A stretch of 64,000 bases of DNA from Chitinispirillales bacterium ANBcel5 (lineage in GTDB: Bacteria > Fibrobacterota > Chitinivibrionia > Chitinivibrionales > Chitinispirillaceae): assembly GCA_029688955.1 (NCBI GenBank), contig JARUKZ010000008.1:95064-159063 (forward strand), given 5' to 3'. The notes below the pieces were generated by a model. That model did not search any database and was not told the origin of the DNA. It saw nothing but the letters and a program-made list of their open reading frames with translations. The position numbers and the translations under genes were made by a program. Shown piece by piece: positions 17,164 to 26,494 of this stretch (position 1 is its first letter; each line of letters begins with the position of its first letter).

Positions 17164-18342
17164 CTAACAAACTTTTGCAGGTATGACGGTTTCCTTCATA
17201 AATGGCTTATATATCTGAAAGAGATTATCAATAGCCACAGTATCAGTATATTTAGCTTTAAAGGTTTTTTGTGCATTGCAACAGAGTCGATTATAAAAAG
17301 CACAATCATCTAAACTTAAAACTTTTTCAAGTAAATCTTTTTCATTACCTTTTTCAAATAGTAATCCATTAGTTCCATGGTTGATGATGCCTGGTAATCC
17401 CCCTATTCTTGTAGCAATAATGGGAGTACCAACCGAAAAAGCCTCTATGATTATCATGGGGAACATCTCATACCAACACGAAGGAAGTAAAACGGCTTTG
17501 GCTTTTGCCATTTGCTGCACTACCTCACCTTTTTCCAAAGCACCGAGGTACACAATATTTGAAGGAAGATTCTTCATTTTTTCGTTCAATGGCCCACTCC
17601 CCGCAATCCATAGTTTTTTGCCGATTTTTTCAAACGCTTTTAGCAAAAAAGGTACGCCCTTCTCGTGACTCAAGCGTCCTACAAAGAGAAAATGCTCCTG
17701 TTTGCCTATATTGTTTGTCTGGTACTGGTTATGCGTCCAGTTGGGTTTTACTACTATTTTTTCTTCTGTGACCTTCAGTGATGAATTTTTAAATGTAGTA
17801 GCCGCAAACTCATTTAAACAGATATAACGCTCAACCGTGGTATTCCATGTATTTATGAGTTTGTGTAGGCATAATGTAACAGCCAATGCAAGGGAGGGGG
17901 CAAAGCCTTTAAAACACCTATGCCGAACACCATCTATGGGGAACTTCTTATGTCTGCATTTTTCACATATCTTACCATCTCTTAAAAAGAGCGCCCCGGG
18001 GCAAAGTAGTCTAAAGTTATGTAATGTCATAACTACCGGGACATTGCATATACGGGCTGCCCATAGCACAGAGGGAGATGCAGTGTAGAAAATATTATGT
18101 ACGTGTATTATGTCGGGTCTAAATTTGCGTATTACTCTAAGTACTTTAAAGAAGGATGAGAATGAAAAAAGGGTATCCCAAAAAAGCAGTACTTGTAAAA
18201 GCAAGTTTTTTGTTTTTTTGTTCTTGAATATAAGCTTTTGTATAGTGTACCCATTATCCTCTAATAACCCGCATTCATTATCAAATACAGTATCTTCTCC
18301 ACCAACTTGCGTATACCTATTGTGTAGTAACAATATTTTCAT
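17164..18342 (-). CDS. glycosyltransferase family 4
   Basis: 392-aa GT-B enzyme. N-terminal LLHNRYTQVGGEDTVFDNE, IIHVHNIFYTASPSVLWAAR, and TLHNFRLLCPGALFLRDGK followed by CEKC. C-terminal FVGRLSHEKGVPFLLKAF and EAFSVGTPIIATRIGGLPG with the nucleotide-sugar-binding Glu. Its start lies 26 bp inside the preceding GT gene, which implies translational coupling. Assembles the repeat unit of EPS locus 1 on the lipid carrier at the inner membrane. Donor and acceptor cannot be read from sequence. Confidence 0.9.
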   Translation of the reverse strand: MKILLLHNRYTQVGGEDTVFDNECGLLEDNGYTIQKLIFKNKKTKNLLLQVLLFWDTLFSFSSFFKVLRVIRKFRPDIIHVHNIFYTASPSVLWAARICNVPVVMTLHNFRLLCPGALFLRDGKICEKCRHKKFPIDGVRHRCFKGFAPSLALAVTLCLHKLINTWNTTVERYICLNEFAATTFKNSSLKVTEEKIVVKPNWTHNQYQTNNIGKQEHFLFVGRLSHEKGVPFLLKAFEKIGKKLWIAGSGPLNEKMKNLPSNIVYLGALEKGEVVQQMAKAKAVLLPSCWYEMFPMIIIEAFSVGTPIIATRIGGLPGIINHGTNGLLFEKGNEKDLLEKVLSLDDCAFYNRLCCNAQKTFKAKYTDTVAIDNLFQIYKPFMKETVIPAKVC

Positions 18343-19576
18343 TTTTATCTAAAGCCTTTATAATACCACTAGCAAAATTTTCAGTCATAGCTTCAATGGT
18401 GTATTTCTTTCCATCATAGATTGCATTCCTGGTTATGCGCTTTCTCTTTGCCGTATCATTTAACAAATCAACTATTGCGTTTGAAAAAGATTGTATATCA
18501 AACCGCGTAATAATACCGTTATGCCCGTGTTTTAAATAAGAAATTTCGGGACTATGATATGGATAATCGGTAGTCACCATAGGAAGGCCAAGTGCAAAGC
18601 TATCTAAAACTGCAAGTCCAACAAGGCCAGGTAATAAAAACAGGTCTGAGGCAGCAAAATACAGCACCTTTTCTTTGCCAAACTTTGCACCTAAGTAATG
18701 TATATAACTCTTGTTTTTTGCAGCTTCTTTAGCAATAACAGAATCGGGACCATTCCCAATTAAAAGCAACTGGAATTCTGGGATGCTTTCAACAACTTTT
18801 TTAGAAGCGTTGACTAAAAATCGAAGTTCTTTTTCCTTATACATACCTCCACAAAAAATACCTATGAACGCATCGGGTGGTATTTTCATCTTCTTTTTCA
18901 ATTTCCCAATATCACAGCTACTTATATTAGATCTATATTCTTTAAGTGTTTTAGTATCAATAGCATTTTGAACATTGGTTACAGTATCTTTCTTCACCCC
19001 ATTTCCAATAACCCAATCGGCTACTGTAGCTGTATATGCAAACCACCAATCAGGCTTCTTTAACAAACGCCTTTTGATCCTATTAGAAAAAGATGTTTTA
19101 CTCTGCTGATGGCAATAACCGTGGCCCCAAAAAGCTATTTTGTATTTGAATAAGGGTCTCAATAAAAACAATACATAATTGAGAAGTAATTTGTGTGCCT
19201 GCTCTACTATAATGAGATCAGCACCGTAGATTTTCTTTAGTGCTGGTTGCCAAACAAAACCAAAGGGCAAGTACAGATTTTTGATCTTTTTGCACCATTT
19301 TAACTCTACAGTATCATTTCTCTCTCTTTCTTTAGCTTTAGTTTGGCCATAAACAAATACCAGCTTAATATTTTCTGAATATAACTTACATTTTAGATTT
19401 TCAACAAACGGTATTCTGTAATGAGTTAACACTCGTTGAATGATTACTACAGTTTTCTTTCTTTTTCTTAGCTTTTTTTCTAACACTAATAATCCTTCTT
19501 CTAATATATTGCCTATTGATATTGTACCAGCGTTGTGCCTATAAGAACATTTGGAAACAAAGTGATTTTTTTGCAT
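18317..19576 (-). CDS. glycosyltransferase family 4
   Basis: 419-aa GT-B glycosyltransferase. VVIIQRVLTHYRIPFVENL marks the start of the first Rossmann domain at about residue 43. The preceding 40 residues are poor in family features, and the ribosome site before 19576 is weak, so the true start may be a later non-ATG codon. C-terminal half: IGIFCGGMYKEKELRFLV, LLLIGNGPDS, DLFLLPGLVGLAVLDSFALG and PEISYLKHGHNG. Overlaps the next gene by 26 bp. Part of the EPS locus 1 operon. Confidence 0.87.
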   Translation of the reverse strand: MQKNHFVSKCSYRHNAGTISIGNILEEGLLVLEKKLRKRKKTVVIIQRVLTHYRIPFVENLKCKLYSENIKLVFVYGQTKAKERERNDTVELKWCKKIKNLYLPFGFVWQPALKKIYGADLIIVEQAHKLLLNYVLFLLRPLFKYKIAFWGHGYCHQQSKTSFSNRIKRRLLKKPDWWFAYTATVADWVIGNGVKKDTVTNVQNAIDTKTLKEYRSNISSCDIGKLKKKMKIPPDAFIGIFCGGMYKEKELRFLVNASKKVVESIPEFQLLLIGNGPDSVIAKEAAKNKSYIHYLGAKFGKEKVLYFAASDLFLLPGLVGLAVLDSFALGLPMVTTDYPYHSPEISYLKHGHNGIITRFDIQSFSNAIVDLLNDTAKRKRITRNAIYDGKKYTIEAMTENFASGIIKALDKNENIVTTQ

Positions 19577-19653
19577 TCACTTATCTTTTATTTTAATCAA
19601 AAATTGTAAAAGACGTACTACATGCACACTCTTGCTACTTTTTCTGCTAAGTT

Positions 19654-20586
19654 TCAATCTTCTAATATGCGTTGTTTTTCAATCATTTTAATTAATGTTT
19701 CTGATTGACCTGATTTAGCTTTTCTAAAAAACATTTTTCCAGAGTTCAGTAATAAATCGTAATGTGTTTCATTATATACCTTAATTTCATCTTTGTATAT
19801 AATAAAATGTAGTGGGGTTAATCTTGAGAGACCGTTGTATTCAACATCATCATAGTGAATGGCGTTTTTACCATATTTTGAGTTAAAAACAATAGTTTGA
19901 ACACACATTTCCCTTGGAGCAAATGCAGTTTTAAAATATCGTAATAATTCATGTTCAGTGCATAGCCTATGGTAAACATGCCTTGCACATTCATAAGTGA
20001 TACCCCACCAGTCGGAGCCCATATAAATATCACATTTTGTATTACCTAACTTTACCTGAGGTTCTTTTCTAAAAGGTAACTTGCGCATTATTATTTTTGA
20101 TGTCCCACTAAATAATCTCTTAATATTTCTATTTCTTATTTTTATGCTTCTAAAAAAGTGGTAAACAGTAAAACGTTCCCTTTGTGCCAGAGTGTTACAT
20201 TTTGTAAGATTCATCCCCATAATAAATTCTTTCTTTGGGTCTGCCTCAAATTCAGATAGTATTTTTTCATTGGAAAATATAGGGTAATCTAACCCGCTTA
20301 AACATACTACTCGGTTATAATGATTTTCAGATTCTACAACACACTTTAATAACTCCTTCAATGCTAGAATTTGTGAAAATGCAGCCCATTGTATGAATGC
20401 TCTTTTCTCAACAAAATACACATTTTTTATATCTTCAAATAATACTTTAAAAAGGTCAATGTCACTTTTCTGGTCTATATGTATAAAAAAATCATTTTCT
20501 TCTCTGTAATTTAAAGCTTCAATTAATCTTTTTAATTGCTTAGGATCATTATGTGCCAAAATAATATAGGCAATTTTTTTATTCAC
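19654..20586 (-). CDS. GT14-type (core-2/I-branching) glycosyltransferase
   Basis: 310-aa protein resembling the bacterial branch of beta-1,6-N-acetylglucosaminyltransferases (GT14). Visible: IAYIILAHNDPKQLKRLIEA at the N-terminus, FFIHIDQKSD, VCLSGLDYPIFSNEKI, and GSDWWGITYECA near the middle, all characteristic of the family. Start is GTG at 20586 with AAAGGA 7 nt upstream; an overlapping ATG is followed by a stop. It could add a side branch to the EPS repeat unit. Lies between the GT4 pair and a GT2 gene in locus 1. Confidence 0.85.
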   Translation of the reverse strand: MNKKIAYIILAHNDPKQLKRLIEALNYREENDFFIHIDQKSDIDLFKVLFEDIKNVYFVEKRAFIQWAAFSQILALKELLKCVVESENHYNRVVCLSGLDYPIFSNEKILSEFEADPKKEFIMGMNLTKCNTLAQRERFTVYHFFRSIKIRNRNIKRLFSGTSKIIMRKLPFRKEPQVKLGNTKCDIYMGSDWWGITYECARHVYHRLCTEHELLRYFKTAFAPREMCVQTIVFNSKYGKNAIHYDDVEYNGLSRLTPLHFIIYKDEIKVYNETHYDLLLNSGKMFFRKAKSGQSETLIKMIEKQRILED

Positions 20587-20689
20587 ATTTTGTCCTTTAC
20601 TTGTTAGTTTTTATGTAAAAATGCTGCTTGTATCATTCCAAATACCTTTCAGAGAAATTAATATGAATCGCTCCCTGTTATAATTCTTT

Positions 20690-21547
20690 TCAAATTTTTT
20701 TTTTATATAATATACTGTTGTATATAACCTTCAAATATGGTGTAAAGGACCATACAGGCCATAGCATACCACCATGCCTAAAAGAAAACAACATCCAATC
20801 TTTAAAAGGTAGCCCTTTTGACGACAACATCTTTTTTATTCTAATTTTAAATGGTAATGTAACGTCTTTCCAGGTTCCAACCGAACTATTCCTGCTGCAT
20901 TCCCCTAAATAACCTTGAGCAATAATTACTGAACACCCGGCCTTTTTTGCTCTAAATGCATAATCCATATCGCCAAAAGCATGTGGAAAACTTTTGGTCA
21001 AATTACCAATTTTTTTATAAACACTTCTTGGCACCAGCACTATATTTCCATTGATAGTATCTACATGCTGTATAGTTTCATTAGGCTCAACCAGTTCAAA
21101 TTTAAAAGGATGAATGCCTTTTTTTCTTCTCATACCTCCATAGGTAGTTTTATTTTTTTCTTCAGGATCACATGTGGTGCCAGAAACTATACAGGCCTCA
21201 TTTTGATTTTTTTTCCATGCCTCAATTAAAACATCTAATGCATTGTCGTACAGTAGTGTATCATCATTAAGCCAAAGATAAAAATCATAATCTCTCTTGG
21301 CAGCCTCCTTAAATGCCAGGTGCATACCTTTGTTCCAAAATAAAGAGCCGTTGCCTTTAATTATAGCTACGTCGGGATACTGTTCACTTACAGCTTGTGC
21401 GGTCCCATCCGTAGAACCATCATCAACAAGATAAACGTCTTTCAATACGATTTGATCGGTTTCAATTGTATGTACTCTTTCTAAACACGCCAGTGTATTT
21501 TTTTTTCTGTTATGACAGGTGAGCAGTATTGAAACTCTTTTTTTCAT
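20690..21547 (-). CDS. glycosyltransferase family 2
   Basis: 285-aa GT-A enzyme, rhamnosyltransferase-like in layout. SILLTCHNRKKNTLACLE, VYLVDDGSTDGT (first acidic site), GNGSLFWNKGMHLAF, the LWLNDDT metal-binding motif, NIVLVPRSVYKKIG and FPHAFGDMDYAFRAKKAG. The end carries a hydrophobic or amphipathic tail. Starts 10 bp after the polymerase gene, so it is clearly in the same operon. Transfers one sugar of the locus 1 repeat unit; which sugar is unknown. Confidence 0.9.
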   Translation of the reverse strand: MKKRVSILLTCHNRKKNTLACLERVHTIETDQIVLKDVYLVDDGSTDGTAQAVSEQYPDVAIIKGNGSLFWNKGMHLAFKEAAKRDYDFYLWLNDDTLLYDNALDVLIEAWKKNQNEACIVSGTTCDPEEKNKTTYGGMRRKKGIHPFKFELVEPNETIQHVDTINGNIVLVPRSVYKKIGNLTKSFPHAFGDMDYAFRAKKAGCSVIIAQGYLGECSRNSSVGTWKDVTLPFKIRIKKMLSSKGLPFKDWMLFSFRHGGMLWPVWSFTPYLKVIYNSILYKKKI

Positions 21548-21557
21548 ATAGTAATCT

Positions 21558-22889
21558 CTATTCTGTATTAAACGGTATATATTTTTTTTTACTAGTACTA
21601 TGTAGTTTTTGAGTATAAAAGCATAACACCAAAAACAACACCCAAAATATATTGGTAGAGAAGAATCTATCTTCAGTCATGTTAGCTAAAACAATAAACC
21701 ACCACAATGCGTGTAAAAAAAACACATCATTATTGGGCTCCTTAAAAAGTAAAGTTATTATTTTCATATACGTAGTAATAAGTACTGTAACCAATAGTAG
21801 TAAACCGATAAAACCAAGTTCTATAAATACACGAATAAAACCATTATGTGCCTGTCCGGTAAAAGCACGTGGAAAACCATATCTATGTACCATTGAATAG
21901 GACAAACTTTCAAGAGAATGTGGGTTGAAAAAACCATTGTAACCATACCCAAAGATCCAATTGTGTATGCTTCTGCTATAGTTCACAAGGAAAGACCAGA
22001 AAGGTACTCTGCCTGTAAGTGAAAAGTCTCTTTCAACTAGTTCAAAAGTATAAGGTATGACATTTGAAATAATTACAAAGAAAATAAGAGGAATCAGAAA
22101 CGTAATTGCAGGAAAAACCAACAGAACAGTTCTTTTTTCAAAATTATTAAGGAAAACAGATAAATACTTGCTTATTAACATTATTGCAAGAACAGTAACA
22201 CTAATTATGATAGAAGTTGCAGAATGTCCTAAAATTAACAAGTGTATGTATGCTACGAGGGACAAGTACAATATAATTTTAGTCTTTTTTTCAAATAAAT
22301 AGTAGTAATTCAATAATAATCCAAATGCCATTAAAGGACCAAAAAAATTGGGATGCGAGAAAATACTATTGAATCTTCCATCATCTAAATAAAAATTTCC
22401 TCCGTAAATAAAAGCAATATAGCTTGTTAGTGCTATTCCTAATAATATAAAATTTAAAACTTTTAGGTTTTGCCTCAGAGTTAATAAGGACAATATTGCA
22501 ATCGTAGTATTTAACAATATAACAAGACTAATACCACTAATAAAAGTTCTATTTGCATCATAACTCCATATTGTAGAAGCAACACAGTACAATACCAAGA
22601 TCTGGTTCATATACAAAAATATTTTGTTTTCCTTTATTTTATTTTTGTTTACTATAAAGAAGCAAATATACACCCCTAACAACAATAAAAAGAAAAGATA
22701 GTGTCCCATTCTGAAGGCACCAGCTAACGATAAGTTATGAATAATAGGAATTGCTATGCTAAAATGAGCTAAATAGTATAAAACAACAAAAACTAGCATT
22801 CCTAATTTAAACTGTGGTTTTTTCTTCTCTATAGAAAAAATCAATGATAGTATCAGCCAAATGGCAGAAAGCGTCAATAGTAAACCCAT
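21558..22889 (-). CDS. O-antigen/EPS polymerase or ligase (Wzy-like)
   Basis: 443-aa polytopic membrane protein with about 11-12 hydrophobic segments. The large periplasmic loop carries FNSIFSHPNFFGPLMAFGL and GRVPFWSFLV, then QAHNGFIRVFIELGFIGL, the Wzy_C pattern of O-antigen ligase/polymerase proteins. One per locus, beside Wzx, favours the polymerase role: joining lipid-linked repeat units on the periplasmic side. A GGAAG lies 11-12 nt before the ATG. A 155-bp AT-rich gap separates it from wzx with no clear terminator. Confidence 0.88.
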   Translation of the reverse strand: MGLLLTLSAIWLILSLIFSIEKKKPQFKLGMLVFVVLYYLAHFSIAIPIIHNLSLAGAFRMGHYLFFLLLLGVYICFFIVNKNKIKENKIFLYMNQILVLYCVASTIWSYDANRTFISGISLVILLNTTIAILSLLTLRQNLKVLNFILLGIALTSYIAFIYGGNFYLDDGRFNSIFSHPNFFGPLMAFGLLLNYYYLFEKKTKIILYLSLVAYIHLLILGHSATSIIISVTVLAIMLISKYLSVFLNNFEKRTVLLVFPAITFLIPLIFFVIISNVIPYTFELVERDFSLTGRVPFWSFLVNYSRSIHNWIFGYGYNGFFNPHSLESLSYSMVHRYGFPRAFTGQAHNGFIRVFIELGFIGLLLLVTVLITTYMKIITLLFKEPNNDVFFLHALWWFIVLANMTEDRFFSTNIFWVLFLVLCFYTQKLHSTSKKKYIPFNTE

Positions 22890-23044
22890 TTAATATAGTC
22901 TTCCAATAACAAGTTTAGGAAATGCAAAACAATTATTACATTTTATAGTTTTAACTTAATATAAATAATGTATAGATTAAATATTTCTTCTCATTTACAA
23001 TCAGCATCTATTATAACCTAAATATTCGGTCGTTTCTACCTAAA

Positions 23045-24529
23045 CTATGTAAATAGTCTTATAATCTGGTTTGTTTCTTTCAGCCCTAAGTTCATTAAGA
23101 CCTTTTTTATTTCTACCCGCAAAATATCTGCTGGCCCATAAATGATAAAAAGTACCATTACAATTGCACCCCACGCTATCTGTACCATTAAAGTAAATAA
23201 GCTGTTTATTACGAAGTGGTTTGCTGCTCCTGAGATAGCTACTAAACCAAACATAATCAGTATTGATGGTGCAGTAGCAATAAAATATTGGTAAAAAATA
23301 ATTTTTGCTTTTTCCCCAAAAATTTGTTTAGATAAAAAAACGTATCCTAACCATCTTATACAGTTACAAAGTAAAAAGACCAACAATACAGCATTTATAC
23401 CGTATGGAACAACAAACCATAGCGCAAGGGTTAATACTACAGAATAGGAACTTTGCAGAACAATTTTGGTATTAAGTTTTGCGCCAGCCTCAAATGCAAC
23501 CCCAAAAATGTGGGAAGAAAAATTAAATAACATCGCAATGGAGAGAATTCTTACAGGAGTAATTACAGGAACCCATTCTGAACCAAGAACAGTAAGTACA
23601 ATCTCTTCCGCCCCTGCACTCATCCCTAAGCATAGTGGCAAAATAGCAATAATTAAGAGATAGTTAACTTTTAAAAAAGAGTCAGCAAATTCACCGCTTG
23701 CAGCATTCTTTCTGCTGAATGCAGGAAAAAGCACACGGGATAAACTGTGAGACAGGTGGTACAGCGGCAACTCGACAAGTGTGCGGGCACGGTTATAAAA
23801 ACCAAGTGAAACGCTACCAAGAAAACGTCCAATGAAAAAGGTGTCTGCTGAAGAACTAATAAATTCCAAAAAACTAATGATCGATACGCGACTACCATAC
23901 CCAAGTAGTGCACTATAATATTTCCACTTAAAAACCGGTAGTACGCATAGTTTCGCCAGTATTGAAAAAGCTACGGCATTAATCAATCTTTGTGTTATGG
24001 AAGCAATAACCAGCGACCAAACACCCATACCCTGCAGGGCACAAAACACACCGACAGCACCATAACCTACTATATATGATAACACTTCCACTTGTGAAAT
24101 AGCTTTAAAACGCATATCACGCCTTAAAAGACCTTCAGAGGGCATTGCAAAAGCGGTCAAAAGAAAGTTAAGCGACATAACTCGTACAATAGGAACAATT
24201 GCATACTCTTTGAAAACTATAGCTGCTAAAGGAGCTGTTATAAAAAAGATAGATGCCACTAATAAGCCAAGTACACTACTAATGGTAAAAGCAGCTCTTT
24301 TTTCTTTGAAACTCAGTTCAGGTTTTTGGACAACAGCAGAATTAACTCCCATCTGTGCGAAATAATAACCAAATCTAAGCACAACATTAGCCATTGCCAC
24401 TAAACCAAACGCTTCCGGCCCCAAGAGCCTGGCCATCACAGCAGCAAAACCAATATTAGCAAAGGCTTTAATACCTGTCGCCAAATAGCTCCACTTTAAA
24501 CTATGTATAGTTTTATGTGCAAGATTCAT
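23045..24529 (-). CDS. lipid-linked repeat-unit flippase (WzxC-like)
   Basis: 494-aa MOP-superfamily transporter with about 14 membrane helices. The N-terminus KTIHSLKWSYLATGIKA, then ARLLGPEAFGLVAMANVV and MGVNSAVVQKPEL, is the WzxC/TuaB pattern. FIGRFLGSVSLGFYNRARTL and LSRVLFPAFSR follow. Flips undecaprenyl-diphosphate-linked oligosaccharide across the inner membrane. Begins 4 bp after the preceding CgeB-like gene, so the two are translationally close. Distinct from the second Wzx at 34310, which belongs to another MOP subfamily. Confidence 0.92.
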   Translation of the reverse strand: MNLAHKTIHSLKWSYLATGIKAFANIGFAAVMARLLGPEAFGLVAMANVVLRFGYYFAQMGVNSAVVQKPELSFKEKRAAFTISSVLGLLVASIFFITAPLAAIVFKEYAIVPIVRVMSLNFLLTAFAMPSEGLLRRDMRFKAISQVEVLSYIVGYGAVGVFCALQGMGVWSLVIASITQRLINAVAFSILAKLCVLPVFKWKYYSALLGYGSRVSIISFLEFISSSADTFFIGRFLGSVSLGFYNRARTLVELPLYHLSHSLSRVLFPAFSRKNAASGEFADSFLKVNYLLIIAILPLCLGMSAGAEEIVLTVLGSEWVPVITPVRILSIAMLFNFSSHIFGVAFEAGAKLNTKIVLQSSYSVVLTLALWFVVPYGINAVLLVFLLCNCIRWLGYVFLSKQIFGEKAKIIFYQYFIATAPSILIMFGLVAISGAANHFVINSLFTLMVQIAWGAIVMVLFIIYGPADILRVEIKKVLMNLGLKETNQIIRLFT

Positions 24530-24533
24530 TTTG

Positions 24534-25667
24534 TTACTTTACCAGCAATCTTGTCGCGTATTTTATTTCCCTGTTCTTATCTATCTCAGGCAGTAAGTAA
24601 TCCAAAGATGGTTTAAAACTCTGCTGATTTTTTGTAGTAACATACTCCTTACATATTTTGAGCATGTTCTTCATTCTTTCATAATTTGTATGCTTTTCAA
24701 GTATATAGCCCCTTGTATTTTGAGCTTTTTCTCTCAAAGCTTCTGGGTCAGTATCAAGTAACTCATCAATTTTTTTCAGAATGTTTTCTTCGGTAACCAA
24801 GTACCAGTGCTCATCGTTCCTTAAAATTTTTTCTACTCCTGGAACATATAAATCAACAAGAGGTACACCACTACCAGCAGCAATAAATGGACGATTAGAG
24901 GTATAGTAATCTGCTACGGAGTGTGGAAAACCACCAAAAATTAATCTACCTCTCTGGCAAGTATCGTACTGCTTATCAAAAGAAATAGGCCCTTGCCAAC
25001 TCCTCATTCCATTCCAATTATGCCCAAATAACCCAAACCTCTTACCATAACGCTTGTCCATTTGTTTTACCATGTTAAATCTTTTTTTAGCGCTATAATA
25101 ATAATTGCTAACTATATTTCTTACCTTGATTGCACTACCTATAAATACCACATCGAAATCATTTCTCGCTTTTACCTGATTCGATGGTTTGAACCTTACC
25201 TGACACATTGAGTGTGGCATAAGAATGACATTTTTAGCACCCCAACCAACCATCTTGTCAGCACACTTTCCCATTTGAGTAGAAAATGTCAAATCTGCCA
25301 TTCTTGATGCAACTTGAAAACTTTTTGGATAATAGGGAGGCCTCCAATTACCGGAAAATGGATCCCCGGCACTGGTAACTATTAAAGGTGGTTCTTTCAA
25401 CCTCCTTAATTCATTTATACAATTTACAGGTGAAGCTATACTCTTTCCATGAAAATATTGAAAATAAACGATAGTAATATTTTCTTTTCGGCATACATCA
25501 ATAACTTTATTGTAAAAAGCGTCCCAACCATGTTCCCGTGCAAATCCATAAAAGGGAATAACTGAGTAGTGTTCAAGAATACCTTCCTGTTGCATTTTTT
25601 GGAAAGCATCATGGTGACCACAATGATCTTTTGTTTCGGTACCCTGCATCAAGAATAACAATCTCAT
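24534..25667 (-). CDS. CgeB-like glycosyltransferase
   Basis: 377-aa GT-B protein with YFQYFHGKSIASPVNCINE, VTSAGDPFSGNWRPPYYP, DVVFIGSAIKVRNIV, RFGLFGHNWNGMRSW and FPHSVADYYTSNRPFIAAGS, then VTEENILKKIDELL. The layout is that of CgeB/spore-maturation-type glycosyltransferases. Start at 25667 has GAGGAG about 7 nt upstream. Part of the locus 1 operon, between WecG- and Wzx-type genes. Donor unknown; the GT class is fairly sure. Confidence 0.82.
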   Translation of the reverse strand: MRLLFLMQGTETKDHCGHHDAFQKMQQEGILEHYSVIPFYGFAREHGWDAFYNKVIDVCRKENITIVYFQYFHGKSIASPVNCINELRRLKEPPLIVTSAGDPFSGNWRPPYYPKSFQVASRMADLTFSTQMGKCADKMVGWGAKNVILMPHSMCQVRFKPSNQVKARNDFDVVFIGSAIKVRNIVSNYYYSAKKRFNMVKQMDKRYGKRFGLFGHNWNGMRSWQGPISFDKQYDTCQRGRLIFGGFPHSVADYYTSNRPFIAAGSGVPLVDLYVPGVEKILRNDEHWYLVTEENILKKIDELLDTDPEALREKAQNTRGYILEKHTNYERMKNMLKICKEYVTTKNQQSFKPSLDYLLPEIDKNREIKYATRLLVK

Positions 25668-25703
25668 TTCATATCTCCTCAGGTACTTTTTACCTAGTTT
25701 GAT

Positions 25704-26483
25704 TTAAACCTGACTGCGAATATAAGCAGCTAAAAAACGTGTATTTGTCAGGCAATATCGTTTCCATAACCTTCCAGGCTCTTTACACAACCTGTACAAC
25801 CACTCCAGCCCTCGTTTCTGCATCCAGGCAGGCGCTTGTTTCACCGTACCAGCGTGAAAGTCAAATGCCGCTCCCACACAAAGCATGGGCATAGTGATCT
25901 TACCTTTCTGTGACGCGGCCCAAAGTTCCTGCTTGGGGCACCCCAGACCAATAAACAGTATCTTTGCTCCACTACTGTTTATACGCTCCGCGGTCTCCGC
26001 GTTCTCCTGATCAGTTAAAGCCCTGAATGGTGGAGATTCCATTCCGGAGATAATAAGCATAGGGTACTTTTCCAATAAGTTGTTCTTAAGCTTCTGGAGA
26101 ACAGGTTCAGTAGAACCGTAAAAATAGACCGGTATGTTTTCCTCTTCAGCCCTTTTAAGCAGACGCAGGGTAAGTGTAGGCCCATAGACCCGGTCCTTTA
26201 ACCGGGCTTTGTGCATTTTATTTAACGCCCAGCGTACCGGTTGGCCATCGGGACACACCATATCAAATTTCTTTTTTATGGCTTCATCAAATCGTGGATC
26301 TTCAACCGCGGTCATAAGACCATGTACCGGCATAAAATCGATACACGCAGAAACAGAAGCGATAGCAGCATCTATAATGCAATCGGTGGCTTCTTTATAA
26401 GAGGTAGGGGTAACCGGTATCCCAAACACCTCTTTTCTTGCCGGCCATACAGGTGTGACCTGATATGTTTGTTCCATGTTCAT
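25704..26483 (-). CDS. WecG/TagA/CpsF-family glycosyltransferase (locus 1)
   Basis: GT26 enzyme, 259 aa; such proteins commonly add a ManNAc-type sugar to a lipid-linked first sugar. Motifs: FGIPVTPTSYKEAT, VCPDGQPVRWALNKM, DRVYGPTLTLRLLKRAEEEN, PVYFYGSTEP, ILFIGLGCPKQELW, CVGAAFDFHAGTVKQAPAWM and GLEWLYRLCKEPGR. Start at 26483 has GGGA upstream. 11 bp after the Wzc-like gene. The counterpart in locus 2 (53278-54042) keeps the motifs but is otherwise very different, so this slot has diverged more than its neighbours. Confidence 0.93.
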   Translation of the reverse strand: MNMEQTYQVTPVWPARKEVFGIPVTPTSYKEATDCIIDAAIASVSACIDFMPVHGLMTAVEDPRFDEAIKKKFDMVCPDGQPVRWALNKMHKARLKDRVYGPTLTLRLLKRAEEENIPVYFYGSTEPVLQKLKNNLLEKYPMLIISGMESPPFRALTDQENAETAERINSSGAKILFIGLGCPKQELWAASQKGKITMPMLCVGAAFDFHAGTVKQAPAWMQKRGLEWLYRLCKEPGRLWKRYCLTNTRFLAAYIRSQV

Positions 26484-26494
26484 AATTTCCCTTT

